A stretch of 64,000 nt of DNA from an uncultured Chloroflexota bacterium (GCA_902791025.1 CADATZ010000017.1:1-64000); one strand, 5' to 3'. Shown: positions 8,220-16,487, numbered from the stretch's first letter. The notes: generated by a model from the sequence alone, not told the origin. Made by a program: numbers and translations.

Positions 8220-10887
8220 CGAATGTGTCTCCTTTTACTACGCGGATCTGTGGCTTGTTTCCTTCTTGCGTGCCGGACGGCTCACCCGTATCGTGTGTTT
8301 CCGAATTCTCATCAAAGCCGGCGTCATCAAATCCACCGCCGCTGACAACAACGACCGGAGTGTCTCCACCAGGCCGGAACTTATTTGCAAAATTGTGTTC
8401 AAGATGTTCTGCCTCATCACCGGCGTTGTCCCGGAACATATCGTGCGCGGGCAATGTCGGGACAGGCTCAGCCGGTTTCTCTGCTTTTTCAACAGCAGGA
8501 GAGACGCGCTTCTTTCTCTGCCTTTTCACCTGTTTTTCCTCAGATAACATGAGCGGCATGGCGGCAGACTCTTCTTCGCTGTTTGACTTGTTTTCCGCCG
8601 CAGGTTCAGCAGAGGCTTTATCCTCTGTATCATTCTTCCCGATTGCACCTGATTCGCCGGCAGGTTTTTCATTCTGAGCGGGCTGCTGTGTTTCCGCGGG
8701 CTTTTCCTCCCAGGCGGCTTGTTTTACGGGAACGACCTTTGCGTTTCCGTCCGAAAGCAGATCATCTTCTATTGTTTTTTCTTCCTGCCGGGACTGCTGC
8801 GGTTCCGCAGGCTTTTCCTCCGCGACAGGCTTGCGCTTTTGAGCGGCCTGTTTTGCGGGAACGACCTTCGCGTTTCCGTCCGAAAGCAGATCATCCTCAA
8901 TGGGTTTTTCTTCCTGACGGGGCTGCTGCGGTTCCGCAGGCTTTTCCTCCGCGGCAGGCTTACGTTTTTGGGCGGCCTGTTTTGCGGGAACGACCTTCGC
9001 GTTTCCGTCCGAAAGCAGATCATCCTCAACAGGTTTTTCTTCCTGACGGGGCTGCTGCGGTTCCGCAGGCTTTTCCTCCGCGGCAGGCTTGCGTTTTTCA
9101 GCAGCCTGTTTTGCGGGAACAACCTTCGCGTTTCCGCCCGAAAGCAGATCATCCTCAGCGGGTTTTTCTTCCTGACGGGGCTGCTGCGGTTCCGCAGGCT
9201 TTTCCTCCGCGGCAGGCTTGCGCTTTTGGGCGGCCTGTTTTGCGGGAACAACCTTCGCGTTTCCGTCCGAAAGCAGATCATCTTCTATTGTTTTTTCTTC
9301 CTGACGGGGCTGCTGCGGTTCCGCTAACTTTTCCTCCGCGGCAGGCTTGCGCTTTTCAGCGGCCTGTTTTGCGGGAACGACCTTCGCGTTTCCGTCCGAA
9401 AGCAGATCATCCTCAACAGGTTTTTCTTCCTGACGGGGCTGCTGCGGTTCCGCTAACTTTTCCTCCGCGGCAGGCTTCCAATCTTCGAAAGGCTGTTCCT
9501 CAGAAACAACTTTTACATTTTCATCCTTCTGCTGCTTTTCCTCAACGGTATTCTCTTCCTGAGGGAGCTGCGAAACTTCGGCAGGCTTTTCCTCCTCAAC
9601 AGGGCCCCAGCTTTCAGCGGCCTGTTTAGATGAAACGACCTTTATCGTTTCATCATGCAGCAGATTTCTCTCAGCGGCATTTTCTTCCGGTTTACGTTCT
9701 TCTTCCTCGTTTACCACTTCAAACGGAGCTGTTCTTGCTTTTTCATTCCGCTCCAGTTTCTCAGTAAATTCCGCAGCAGCTGCTTTTTCCGAGGGGGTCA
9801 GCTTCACATCACTCTTCTTCACACGGCTTTTCGATGTTCTCACCGGTCTCTGCGGGGCTACAGGCTCCGGCTTTGCTGCTTTGTTACTTGCAGGCTCCTT
9901 GTTTTCACCATCAAAGGCATCATCCTTACCGCCCCGGATCACAACAACCGGTTCCTTCGTTTTCTTCCGGGAGTAAGGTGTGCTTTCTTCATTTACATTC
10001 TCATCAAATGGATTTTTGCTCGTATCCTTTGCGCTGACAATACGAACCGGAGCCGCTTTTTGCTCAGCTGATGCTTCGACCTCCGCGGAAGAATCCAAAC
10101 GGCTCGTGTCGGGAATGCTCAACAGTGAGGGAGCCTGTTTTTCCGGCAATTTCGCTTGCGGAGACTCACCTTTATTAAATCCGGCAAGATCCTTGGAATC
10201 ATCTTCCAGATCGAACACAATGTCAAACACCGGCGCCACATAAATATCCTGATTAAACTCAAGCTCTTCCCCGAAATATTCATCCGGTGCGCTGATCTTG
10301 ATAGAAACAGTAGTGAACCCGGGATCAGGTTTGGTCAGCAGGTGAGATATGATGAACCCCACTGAGCTGCTGGCGCCCGGATATAAATAAGGAAGCGGAG
10401 AGAACTGAACACATTCATTCGGGATCCCGCTGATCTGCATGCGAAACTGGCAGGGCTTTTCCGTACCGAGATTTTTGAGTTCTAAAACACCGTTGATGGT
10501 GGATTCCGGAGTCAGTTCGCGCTTGGAAATGAACATTTCCGCACTGATATGGGGTGAAGTGCGGATCCTGGTCTTGTCATTCCCCAGCGAGATAAACATC
10601 CGATATTTACCAAAATTGAACTGGTCACCGTCAAAGACCTCATAGGGGTTATTTGTATCAGCCGGAAAGCTCTGTTCGCCCCGAATGATCATAATATTCG
10701 GAGCAAAGAAACGCATAATATTCCGGATCTCCGCATCATTGACACGAATGATCTGCATCAGCAAAGGGGGAACGCTGGTATCCCGCAGCTGGATGTTGCA
10801 GGATACCTGACTGCCAATCCTGATGATGGATTGGTCTAAATCGTAACTTTTTTCCCAATCATTCTCGTTTATGATACGGATTCTCAT
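8212..10887 (-). CDS. FHA-like protein with a 43-residue repeat array
   Basis: The protein has 891 residues from the ATG at 10887, with an AGAAG site just upstream. A longer frame exists (to 11097), but its N-terminal extension looks like translated promoter DNA. Residues 1-110 resemble an FHA domain (IIRIGSQVSCNIQL, later GDQFNFGKYRMFI) without the usual binding Arg and Ser. Residues about 120-240 form a beta domain like COG1470 proteins (ELKNLGTEKPCQFRMQISG). The middle is Glu/Lys/Pro/Gln-rich and carries about six copies of a 43-residue unit (EEKPAEPQQPRQEEK, DDLLSDGNAKVVPAKQAA). No TM or signal peptide is seen, so it should be cytoplasmic. It is the first gene of the operon. The K-V-V-x(3-4)-D/G-D motif recurs through the non-repeat tail (VVVIRGGKDDAFDG, VVVVSGGGFDDAGFD). 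Confidence 0.8.
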   Translation of the reverse strand: MRIRIINENDWEKSYDLDQSIIRIGSQVSCNIQLRDTSVPPLLMQIIRVNDAEIRNIMRFFAPNIMIIRGEQSFPADTNNPYEVFDGDQFNFGKYRMFISLGNDKTRIRTSPHISAEMFISKRELTPESTINGVLELKNLGTEKPCQFRMQISGIPNECVQFSPLPYLYPGASSSVGFIISHLLTKPDPGFTTVSIKISAPDEYFGEELEFNQDIYVAPVFDIVFDLEDDSKDLAGFNKGESPQAKLPEKQAPSLLSIPDTSRLDSSAEVEASAEQKAAPVRIVSAKDTSKNPFDENVNEESTPYSRKKTKEPVVVIRGGKDDAFDGENKEPASNKAAKPEPVAPQRPVRTSKSRVKKSDVKLTPSEKAAAAEFTEKLERNEKARTAPFEVVNEEEERKPEENAAERNLLHDETIKVVSSKQAAESWGPVEEEKPAEVSQLPQEENTVEEKQQKDENVKVVSEEQPFEDWKPAAEEKLAEPQQPRQEEKPVEDDLLSDGNAKVVPAKQAAEKRKPAAEEKLAEPQQPRQEEKTIEDDLLSDGNAKVVPAKQAAQKRKPAAEEKPAEPQQPRQEEKPAEDDLLSGGNAKVVPAKQAAEKRKPAAEEKPAEPQQPRQEEKPVEDDLLSDGNAKVVPAKQAAQKRKPAAEEKPAEPQQPRQEEKPIEDDLLSDGNAKVVPAKQAAQKRKPVAEEKPAEPQQSRQEEKTIEDDLLSDGNAKVVPVKQAAWEEKPAETQQPAQNEKPAGESGAIGKNDTEDKASAEPAAENKSNSEEESAAMPLMLSEEKQVKRQRKKRVSPAVEKAEKPAEPVPTLPAHDMFRDNAGDEAEHLEHNFANKFRPGGDTPVVVVSGGGFDDAGFDENSETHDTGEPSGTQEGNKPQIRVVKGDTFDG
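8690..9480 (-). repeat. 129-bp tandem coding repeat, about six units
   Basis: The segment CGTTTCCGTCCGAAAGCAG (or a one-base variant) recurs at 8742, 8871, 9000, 9129, 9258 and 9387, an exact 129-bp period equal to 43 codons. Units differ at only a few positions, so the array is recent or kept homogeneous. It lies in frame in the FHA-like gene and produces long spurious open frames on the other strand. Confidence 0.95.
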
Positions 10888-10924
10888 TTTTCTTCTGCCA
10901 ATCCCGGATATTACCGGATTAACT

Positions 10925-10930
10925 ATTATA
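10925..10930 (-). promoter_or_regulatory. Probable -10 box of the FHA/Ig operon
   Basis: TATAAT on the minus strand in an AT-rich stretch, about 38 bases before the chosen ATG at 10887. The -35 is poor (a T-rich run). Confidence 0.4.
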
Positions 10931-11197
10931 TAACAACTTTCAAAAAAACACTGCGAAATGATGTATTCCGACAATAATTCACATAGAAAACCGCAGCAAA
11001 TCACCGAATCATCACCGGGGACGGCAGCAAAAAATTTGTCTGCATTTTCCAATCGAGAGTCTATTCCATCGATTATAAGTATACCGCAATTTTCCAAATG
11101 CCTGCGGCTGTTTTTTTATAAAAGGGCAGCGGTTCAGAGACCAGCGGCGCACATGGGGCCCGCTTGCGGCGGCTGCACGGCACAAGACACCGATACC

Positions 11198-11240
11198 TGA
11201 CATGTGATACCTGATATCTGACACCTGACATCTGAAAATG
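11198..11240. repeat. Heptamer array, AYCTGAY type
   Basis: About six consecutive 7-base units of the form ACCTGAC/ATCTGAC/ATGTGAT, lying directly after the decayed REP-like palindrome and before the nuclease gene. Confidence 0.7.
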
Positions 11241-11293
11241 ATGTAAAATAGTAAGACCGGCTTTAACCGGGAGTAAACACACGGGAGGCATTT

Positions 11294-11800
11294 ATGTCTG
11301 AAAATACTGAAGTAATGGTACAAAGTCTGCGGGTCAGCCTGACCAACCAGAACCGACTTCTGCTGCTGAAGGACAAGAACGGTCCGCTCTCCCTGCCCCT
11401 GTTTGTCGGTCAGTTTGAAGCGGAAGCGATCGTGCTGTCACTGCAGGAAATCGAAATCAGCAGGCCACAGCCGCACGATTTGATTCGTTCCGCGATCCGC
11501 GCACTCGACGGGCAGATCATTTCTGTCGAAATCACCGCCATGAAAGCGGCGACCTTTATCGCGGTCATCCTGCTGAAGGATACTGACGGACAGGAAAAAT
11601 ATCTCGACTGCCGCCCCTCCGATGCCATTGCCATCGCACTTCGGTCAAATGTCCCGATTTACGTAAATCATAATCTCATGCAGCAGTACGGCATTATGCC
11701 CGAACCGGACGTACGCACAAAATCAAAGCCGCAGCATCCCGAAAACGAAAATGAAGACGAGGATCTCTCCGCGTTTTCCGATTTTCTTTCAAACTTCTAA
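11294..11800 (+). CDS. Bifunctional nuclease family protein (BFN/DUF151)
   Basis: This 168-residue protein starts at an ATG behind a strong GGGAGG. It matches the bifunctional nuclease fold across residues 1-135: LPLFVGQFEAEAI near the start, RPQPHDLI, then YLDCRPSDAIAIALR, the conserved acidic/Arg motif of the family. The C-terminal 30 residues are a Glu/Asp-rich tail (ENENEDEDLSAFSDFL), as is common in this family. Members are reported to have DNase and RNase activity, but the cellular role in bacteria is poorly defined. It sits 21 bases ahead of dnaB and probably shares its transcript. Confidence 0.85.
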   Translation: MSENTEVMVQSLRVSLTNQNRLLLLKDKNGPLSLPLFVGQFEAEAIVLSLQEIEISRPQPHDLIRSAIRALDGQIISVEITAMKAATFIAVILLKDTDGQEKYLDCRPSDAIAIALRSNVPIYVNHNLMQQYGIMPEPDVRTKSKPQHPENENEDEDLSAFSDFLSNF

Positions 11801-11821
11801 ACACACAAAGGACTGCACGCT

Positions 11822-13213
11822 ATGGAAATGAATGATTTCGGATTTGCTCCCGATGAGATGGATATGGACTTCTCCGCACCGGAGGAGATCAACCAGATCC
11901 CACACAGCCGGGAGGCGGAGGAGGCAGTGCTCGGTGCTGTCCTGATCAATCCGGAAAAATATTTCGACGTTTCCCAGCTCATCAACTCACGGGATTTTTA
12001 TATCCACCGCAACCGCTGGGTCTGGGAAGCCTATGGCGCGCTTTTTGAAAAAGGGCAGGCGATCGATGTCCAGACCGTCTGTGAGGAACTCGACGCGAAA
12101 GGCCATCTGGGCGAAGTCGGCGGGAAGGTCTTTTTCTACAACCTGACTTCGAAGACTCCGTCTTCCATGCACGCCGAATCATATGCGAATATTGTTCTTG
12201 AGAAAAGCCAGCGCCGCAGTCTCATCGAAGCCGGTCAGAAGATGATCGAGCTGGCTTACGATTCCAAAAAGGAGCTTGGTCAAGTCCTCGGTGAGTCGGA
12301 AGAAATGATGGTTTCCATCAGTGAAAAACGCGACCGCAAGGAAGTGATCCCGATCACGGACGTTCTGAGCAATGTTTATGACCAGGTTCGTCTCCTTTAC
12401 CAAAAGGGTGAGGATATCGTTGGCGTTCCCAGCGGACTGATCGATCTCGACCGGCTGCTGGGCGGATTTCAGAAATCTGACCTCATCATCGTCGCCGGCC
12501 GTCCGGGTATGGGGAAAACCGGCTTTATGCTGACCGTACTGCGCAATGCCGCACTGCGGGGGAAGAAACGTATCGCCATGTTCTCGCTGGAAATGTCCAA
12601 CGAGCAGCTGGTCCACCGCCTTATCTCCCAGCAAACCGGCATCAGCACGCAAAAGCTGCGTACCGGGAAACTCACCAATGATGACCTGACCTTTTTCATC
12701 GAAGCCATCGATATTTTGGGCGAGACAAAGATTTTTCTTGACGACACCCCCGCCATCACACCGATGCAGCTGCGCTCCAAATGCCGCCGGCTGCACATGG
12801 AACACCATCTGGATATGATCATTATCGACTACCTGCAGCTCATGAGCGGTGATTCCGGCAACGATAACCGCGTGCAGGAGGTCTCCTCCATTTCCCGTGC
12901 GCTCAAGATGCTCGCGAAGGAACTGGATGTGCCGGTTCTGACCGCTGCTCAGCTCTCCCGCGGTGTGGAACGCCGTGACCCGAAGGAAGGCCCGATGCTT
13001 TCCGACCTGCGTGAATCCGGTTCACTGGAACAGGATGCCGATATCGTGATGTTCCTGCACAATCCAAACATCGGCCAGGAGGAAGAACACCCCGAACTGG
13101 AAGGCGCTATGAAACTGATGGTCAGGAAAAACCGCCACGGCGAGGTGAAGGATATCGATCTGGTTTTTCTCAAGAATCAGGCAAGGTTTGAGAACGCGGC
13201 GAGAATTGATTAG
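11822..13213 (+). CDS. dnaB: Replicative DNA helicase DnaB
   Basis: This 463-residue hexameric 5'-3' helicase of the replication fork has the normal length for the family. The N-terminal domain begins around IPHSREAEEAVLGAVLINPE. The RecA-like core has Walker A AGRPGMGKT (near residue 223), Walker B MIIIDYLQLM, and the DnaB motifs RGVERRDPKEGPMLSDLRESG and EQDADIVMFLHN. No intein interrupts the P-loop. The first 20 residues form an acidic extension (EMNDFGFAPDEMDMDFSAPEE) before the conserved start. The genes for a DnaD-like protein and a DnaC-like loader follow at once, so the block can supply helicase plus loading factors. Confidence 0.97.
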   Translation: MEMNDFGFAPDEMDMDFSAPEEINQIPHSREAEEAVLGAVLINPEKYFDVSQLINSRDFYIHRNRWVWEAYGALFEKGQAIDVQTVCEELDAKGHLGEVGGKVFFYNLTSKTPSSMHAESYANIVLEKSQRRSLIEAGQKMIELAYDSKKELGQVLGESEEMMVSISEKRDRKEVIPITDVLSNVYDQVRLLYQKGEDIVGVPSGLIDLDRLLGGFQKSDLIIVAGRPGMGKTGFMLTVLRNAALRGKKRIAMFSLEMSNEQLVHRLISQQTGISTQKLRTGKLTNDDLTFFIEAIDILGETKIFLDDTPAITPMQLRSKCRRLHMEHHLDMIIIDYLQLMSGDSGNDNRVQEVSSISRALKMLAKELDVPVLTAAQLSRGVERRDPKEGPMLSDLRESGSLEQDADIVMFLHNPNIGQEEEHPELEGAMKLMVRKNRHGEVKDIDLVFLKNQARFENAARID

Positions 13214-13283
13214 TTCGGAAGTTGGAAGTTGACAGCGCTTTGCGCTTTTTATCAGAGATTATTGTTTCAGACAGGTGTGCAGA

Positions 13284-13907
13284 ATGATTGACAGGGTTTT
13301 CCCGGGGTTCAGCAGTGGGATCGAGGTCGTTCCTTCGCAGTTTTTTGAGGAACTGCTTCCATATATCAATGATTTGGCTGAATTGAAGATCACCGCGTTC
13401 GCATTTCATCTGCTGAACCAGTTTGAAGGCGACAAACGGTTTCTACTGAGAGATGATTATCTTGAGCAGAAAATTTTTATGGATGGACTCTCGGAAGATC
13501 CGGATGAAGCGGAACGCCTGCTGGATGAAGGGCTGGATGCAGCGGAGGAGCGGGGAACCCTGCTCAAGGCATTATATAACGACAAACCGCTGTACTTTCT
13601 CAACAGTCCCAAGGGCAGGAACGCTCTGGCGAGTCTGGAGGACGGGACCTGGATCCCGGATGCTTTTCTGCACCTGAGTGTACAGACAGAGCTTTTCCGT
13701 CCGACGATTTTCAAGCTATACGAAGAAAATATCGGTCCGCTGACGCCGATGATCGCGGATATCCTGAGGGATTGCGAGAAAGATTACCCGTACGAATGGA
13801 TCCGCGATGCCGTAGAGGCAGCGGTGACCAATAACGCCCGCAGCTGGCGTTATATTGAGTCGATCCTGAAAAACTGGAAGGAGAACGGACAACATGGATC
13901 ATATTAG
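13284..13907 (+). CDS. DnaD domain protein (primosome component)
   Basis: The protein has 207 residues from the ATG at 13284, which sits behind AGGTG; a GTG nine bases upstream is possible. The C-terminal part (FKLYEENIGPLTPMIADIL, then YPYEWIRDAVEAAV and RSWRYIESILKNW) is the DnaD/DnaB_2 domain (PF07261). The N-terminal half resembles the winged-helix part of DnaD. In Firmicutes, DnaD works with DnaB/DnaI proteins to load the helicase. Here it lies between dnaB and the loader and overlaps the loader by 14 bases, which fits a helicase-loading role. Confidence 0.85.
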   Translation: MIDRVFPGFSSGIEVVPSQFFEELLPYINDLAELKITAFAFHLLNQFEGDKRFLLRDDYLEQKIFMDGLSEDPDEAERLLDEGLDAAEERGTLLKALYNDKPLYFLNSPKGRNALASLEDGTWIPDAFLHLSVQTELFRPTIFKLYEENIGPLTPMIADILRDCEKDYPYEWIRDAVEAAVTNNARSWRYIESILKNWKENGQHGSY

Positions 13908-15321
13908 AAGCATTGCCGAACGAATCGCGCAGGATTTTGTCCCGCCGGAAAATCCCGTCACTCCCTCCGCTGCTCCCCAAAACCGCTTCGGTCTCGGTGA
14001 CCCCGACTGCCCGATTTGTCACGGGATTGGGTTTGTAATAAAAGGCGATGATTATCCTGATTCCTCAGCCGGAAAAATGGTTCCGTGCCAATGCCGTGTG
14101 AAAATGTTCGAATCTGTCAGAAAACAAAGTCAGACAAACAGTTCAAATATTCAGGGCTATGAGCGAATGACATTTGACACCTTTAATGTTGAAGGTCGTT
14201 TTATGATCAAAGAAGCAGACAGGAGAAAACTGGCAGATGCGCGGGATAAGGCAATGGCATTTGCACAAAATCCCGAAGGCTGGCTTTTTTTCACCGGGCG
14301 CTATGGTACAGGAAAAACACATCTTGCCGCTGCAATTGCCAATGATTTCCTTTCCAGGGGAAAAACAGTTTTATTTCAGCCTGTGCCTGATCTGCTGGAT
14401 CAGTTACGGGAAGGTTATGGCAGCAGTAATGAATCTTATGCGGACCGTTTTGAAAGAGTCCGGACAACTCCGCTGCTGGTTCTTGATGATTTAGGCGCTC
14501 AAAACACGACAGACTGGGCTGAGGAAAAGTTGTATCAAATATTCAATTATCGCTATGTCAATCAATTGCCGACTGTTATAACAAGCAACGCGAATATCTC
14601 ACGAATCGACGGACGAATCAGTTCGAGACTTGGTGATGTGAATCTCACAAAAAAAATTGAAATGGATGTTCCCAGTTATCGGAAGGAAATCAATGATTCC
14701 GATGATGAATTCAACATATCGAAATTAGACATCCTATCTGACCGTACTTTTGAAAATTTTTATGAGCGGCCAAAGCTTGAAACTGAAGCTTCAAAACAAT
14801 TGAAAACAGCACTTGCCAAGTGCAGGGGATTCGCAGAGGATACGCATGGATGGCTGGTTTTAGCAGGTCCGAGCGGGATCGGAAAAATGCACCTTGCCGC
14901 TGCGGTTGGCAACAAATGTAAAAAAGATGGTGACAAACTCTGTTTTGTAACCGCCTCTGATCTGTTGGATTATCTGCGAGCTACGTATAACCCTAACAGT
15001 ATTGTCACTTACGATGCTGTTTTCGATCGGATTTGCAAATGTGAATTACTGATTTTGAATTATCTTGATACAATGAATGCTACATCATGGGCGAAGGAAA
15101 AGATTTATCAAATCATTAATTATCGTTATCAGGCAAAACTTCCAACAATGATAACACTGCAGAAACCGGTAAAAGAAATTGACCGCAATATTCGCAGCCG
15201 TCTGTTGGACAGCAGCTTATGTACAATTGTAAATATGTTTGATGTTCCGATGTATTATTCGGATCCCGATGAAGGCATCAAGGCAATGATAAATTCTCGG
15301 AGCGGTAAAAATCAGAAATGA
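13894..15321 (+). CDS. Tandem DnaC/DnaI-like helicase loader with a degenerate second ATPase
   Basis: This 475-residue protein has a Cys4 zinc motif (C39, C42, C65, C67; CPIC and CQC), as in DnaI, then two DnaC/IstB-type AAA+ modules. Module 1 is intact: GRYGTGKTHLAAA (135-147), LLVLDDLG (194-201) and SRL arginine region near 245. Module 2 (about 285-455) repeats the same order: GWLVLAGPSGIGKMHLAAA with Thr to Met at 332, then LLILNYLD where the Walker B acids D-D are N389-Y390. The sensor-1 S/N is also lost (TLQKP). The modules share patterns such as DLLD-LR, WAEEKLYQI/WAKEKIYQI and NYRY, so this is an internal duplication. Module 2 probably binds or regulates without hydrolysing. The length is about 1.6 times that of a normal loader. 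Confidence 0.85.
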   Translation: MDHIRSIAERIAQDFVPPENPVTPSAAPQNRFGLGDPDCPICHGIGFVIKGDDYPDSSAGKMVPCQCRVKMFESVRKQSQTNSSNIQGYERMTFDTFNVEGRFMIKEADRRKLADARDKAMAFAQNPEGWLFFTGRYGTGKTHLAAAIANDFLSRGKTVLFQPVPDLLDQLREGYGSSNESYADRFERVRTTPLLVLDDLGAQNTTDWAEEKLYQIFNYRYVNQLPTVITSNANISRIDGRISSRLGDVNLTKKIEMDVPSYRKEINDSDDEFNISKLDILSDRTFENFYERPKLETEASKQLKTALAKCRGFAEDTHGWLVLAGPSGIGKMHLAAAVGNKCKKDGDKLCFVTASDLLDYLRATYNPNSIVTYDAVFDRICKCELLILNYLDTMNATSWAKEKIYQIINYRYQAKLPTMITLQKPVKEIDRNIRSRLLDSSLCTIVNMFDVPMYYSDPDEGIKAMINSRSGKNQK

Positions 15322-15358
15322 AATTGTATTTATCATATCTCTTTTGATTTCTGATTTC

Positions 15359-15506
15359 CGTAACTGTTCAGAATCCAGCGACGCACATGGGGACAGGCAC
15401 GCTTGTGCGGGCTGCGCCGCACAAGATGCCAGAATCAGCGACGCACATGGGGACAGGCACGCTTGTGCGGGCTGCGCCGCACAAGATGCCAGTCCCCATG
15501 TGCTCA
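15359..15506. repeat. REP/MITE-like palindrome with a 60-bp tandem duplication
   Basis: Bases 15371-15430 and 15431-15490 are nearly identical 60-bp units (ACGCACATGGGGACAGGCAC, then CTTGTGCGGGCTGCGCCGCACAAG). The right arm CAGTCCCCATGTGCTC follows. The left outer end GTAACTGTTCAGAA is the inverted counterpart of the TTCTGAATAGTTAC end seen at other copies. Confidence 0.9.
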
Positions 15507-15530
15507 GTGAACTTTGAACTTTCAACTTTA

Positions 15531-15797
15531 TTAAAGGCACGGCAGCTTCCAGGTCTCGATCCATTGGCAGGTGCGGAGTTTTCTGCGGAAATTGCGGTTG
15601 GAGTCCAGCTTGTCCCACAGTTCCGGGCAGATCGCCTGGATCTTTTCGCTGACATGGGCATATTTCAGTTCAAAATCTTTCATCCGGTCATTCAGATGGA
15701 ATTCCTCCCGGAAAACCTCCTGCCCGTCGCGGTCAAAATAAAGCGCCAGATGATCCGGCTCCGGGTTATTGGAGTAAATCATACATTCGTGTTCCAC
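15531..15797 (-). CDS. Small protein downstream of the toxin gene, unknown
   Basis: This 88-residue frame starts at GTG 15797 behind a good AGGAG (six bases spacing) and lies 23 bases after the toxin stop on the same strand. The protein is charged and mostly helical (HLNDRMKDFELKYAHVSEKIQAICPELWDKLD), with no TM, and ends in WIETWKLPCL. I do not recognise a family. Its base composition is more GC-rich than the two toxin-antitoxin genes. It could be a third member of that operon or a remnant of an older gene. The good ribosome site favours a real gene. Confidence 0.55.
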   Translation of the reverse strand: MEHECMIYSNNPEPDHLALYFDRDGQEVFREEFHLNDRMKDFELKYAHVSEKIQAICPELWDKLDSNRNFRRKLRTCQWIETWKLPCL

Positions 15798-15820
15798 ATT
15801 GATCTCCTGTATTTTGAGAA

Positions 15821-16132
15821 TTACAACAACTGTTTATAATCTGATTTTGCATAAATAAAGGCATAAACTGCAACTGTGTGTGCAGCATGATCGATTTTAT
15901 AAAACATATAATAGTTACTAATGAGTAAATAACGGTACCCACTGCGTTTTACAGCAATATCTCGTGGATTTATACCATTTTCCGGGAAATCTTCAAGTTG
16001 TCTTGTCGCTTTATCCAAATCATCCAATAAATTCAAAGCACTTTGGATATCACCAGTCGGCTTTGTTATATATCGTATTATCTCTTCCAATTGGCTATTA
16101 GCGATATCGGAACGAACCACTCTGTATTTCAT
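15821..16132 (-). CDS. ParE/RelE-family toxin
   Basis: This 103-residue protein begins MKYRVVRSDIANSQLEEIIRYI and ends with the typical beta-hairpin and YRYLLISNYYMFYKID, then a final strand (VAVYAFIYAKSDYKQLL). That is the ParE/RelE plasmid-stabilisation toxin pattern and size. The family acts as an mRNA interferase or gyrase poison; which one cannot be read from the sequence. Its ATG overlaps the antitoxin stop by four bases. The pair is AT-richer than its surroundings and flanked on both sides by REP-like repeats, which suggests a mobile or acquired cassette. Confidence 0.85.
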   Translation of the reverse strand: MKYRVVRSDIANSQLEEIIRYITKPTGDIQSALNLLDDLDKATRQLEDFPENGINPRDIAVKRSGYRYLLISNYYMFYKIDHAAHTVAVYAFIYAKSDYKQLL

Positions 16133-16419
16133 GAAAATATACCTTCTTTGAGCTGAGTTCGCAAATTGCTTATTGTATCTCTCATAGGAGCGGCATTACC
16201 ATTTTGCACATCCTGTTCAGCTTCCGCGAGCAACTCTAATAGTTCCAGTCGAGCTTTCATTTCCCGATATTGCTGGTACCCCAACGAAACTGTATCACCA
16301 CGACCATTAACAGTGATAATTACGGCAGTACGTTTTTCTCTGCAATCTCTGGAAATTTCAGGGTAATGATTTCGCAAGTCAGATGAAGGCCGAATATCTT
16401 CTGTTAAAACTTGATACAT
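16129..16419 (-). CDS. Phd/YefM-type antitoxin
   Basis: The protein has 96 residues from ATG 16419, with GAGGTG at normal spacing. The frame is open ten codons further, but that start lacks a ribosome site. The N-terminal half (MYQVLTEDIRPSSDLRNHY, then TAVIITVNGRGDTVSLGYQQYREM) is the Phd/YefM fold that binds operator DNA. The C-terminal helix (RLELLELLAEAEQDVQNG) is the toxin-binding part. It precedes the toxin with a four-base overlap, the usual order, so the pair is expected to repress its own promoter. Confidence 0.85.
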   Translation of the reverse strand: MYQVLTEDIRPSSDLRNHYPEISRDCREKRTAVIITVNGRGDTVSLGYQQYREMKARLELLELLAEAEQDVQNGNAAPMRDTISNLRTQLKEGIFS

Positions 16420-16487
16420 AACATGCACCTCATATCTAAATGATATCAAAATTATAATACAACTGCTTATAATTTACATTCTTTAAT

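Larger units (their letters stand above)
10888..11293. other. Intergenic region between the FHA operon and the nuclease gene
   Basis: This 406-bp divergent spacer holds a TATAAT box for the minus strand at 10925-10930, about 38 bases before the FHA gene. It also has a decayed REP-like palindrome at 11147-11190 (GCGCACATGGGG, GGCTGCACGGCACAAG) and a heptamer array of the AYCTGAY type at 11198-11240. A GGGAGG site precedes the nuclease ATG. No convincing gene is seen here. Confidence 0.6.

Noticed and set aside
8583..9629. Long open frames on the plus strand (348 and 202 residues) opposite the FHA gene
   Set aside because: They come from the 129-bp repeat, whose period is a multiple of three and so keeps several frames open. 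There is no ribosome site, and the translation is a low-complexity repeat of P, R, Q and F.
10888..11097. N-terminal extension of the FHA protein to an upstream start
   Set aside because: The extra 70 residues are Cys/Ile-rich without FHA similarity, cover the likely -10 box and lack a ribosome site. The ATG at 10887 begins the FHA-like fold.
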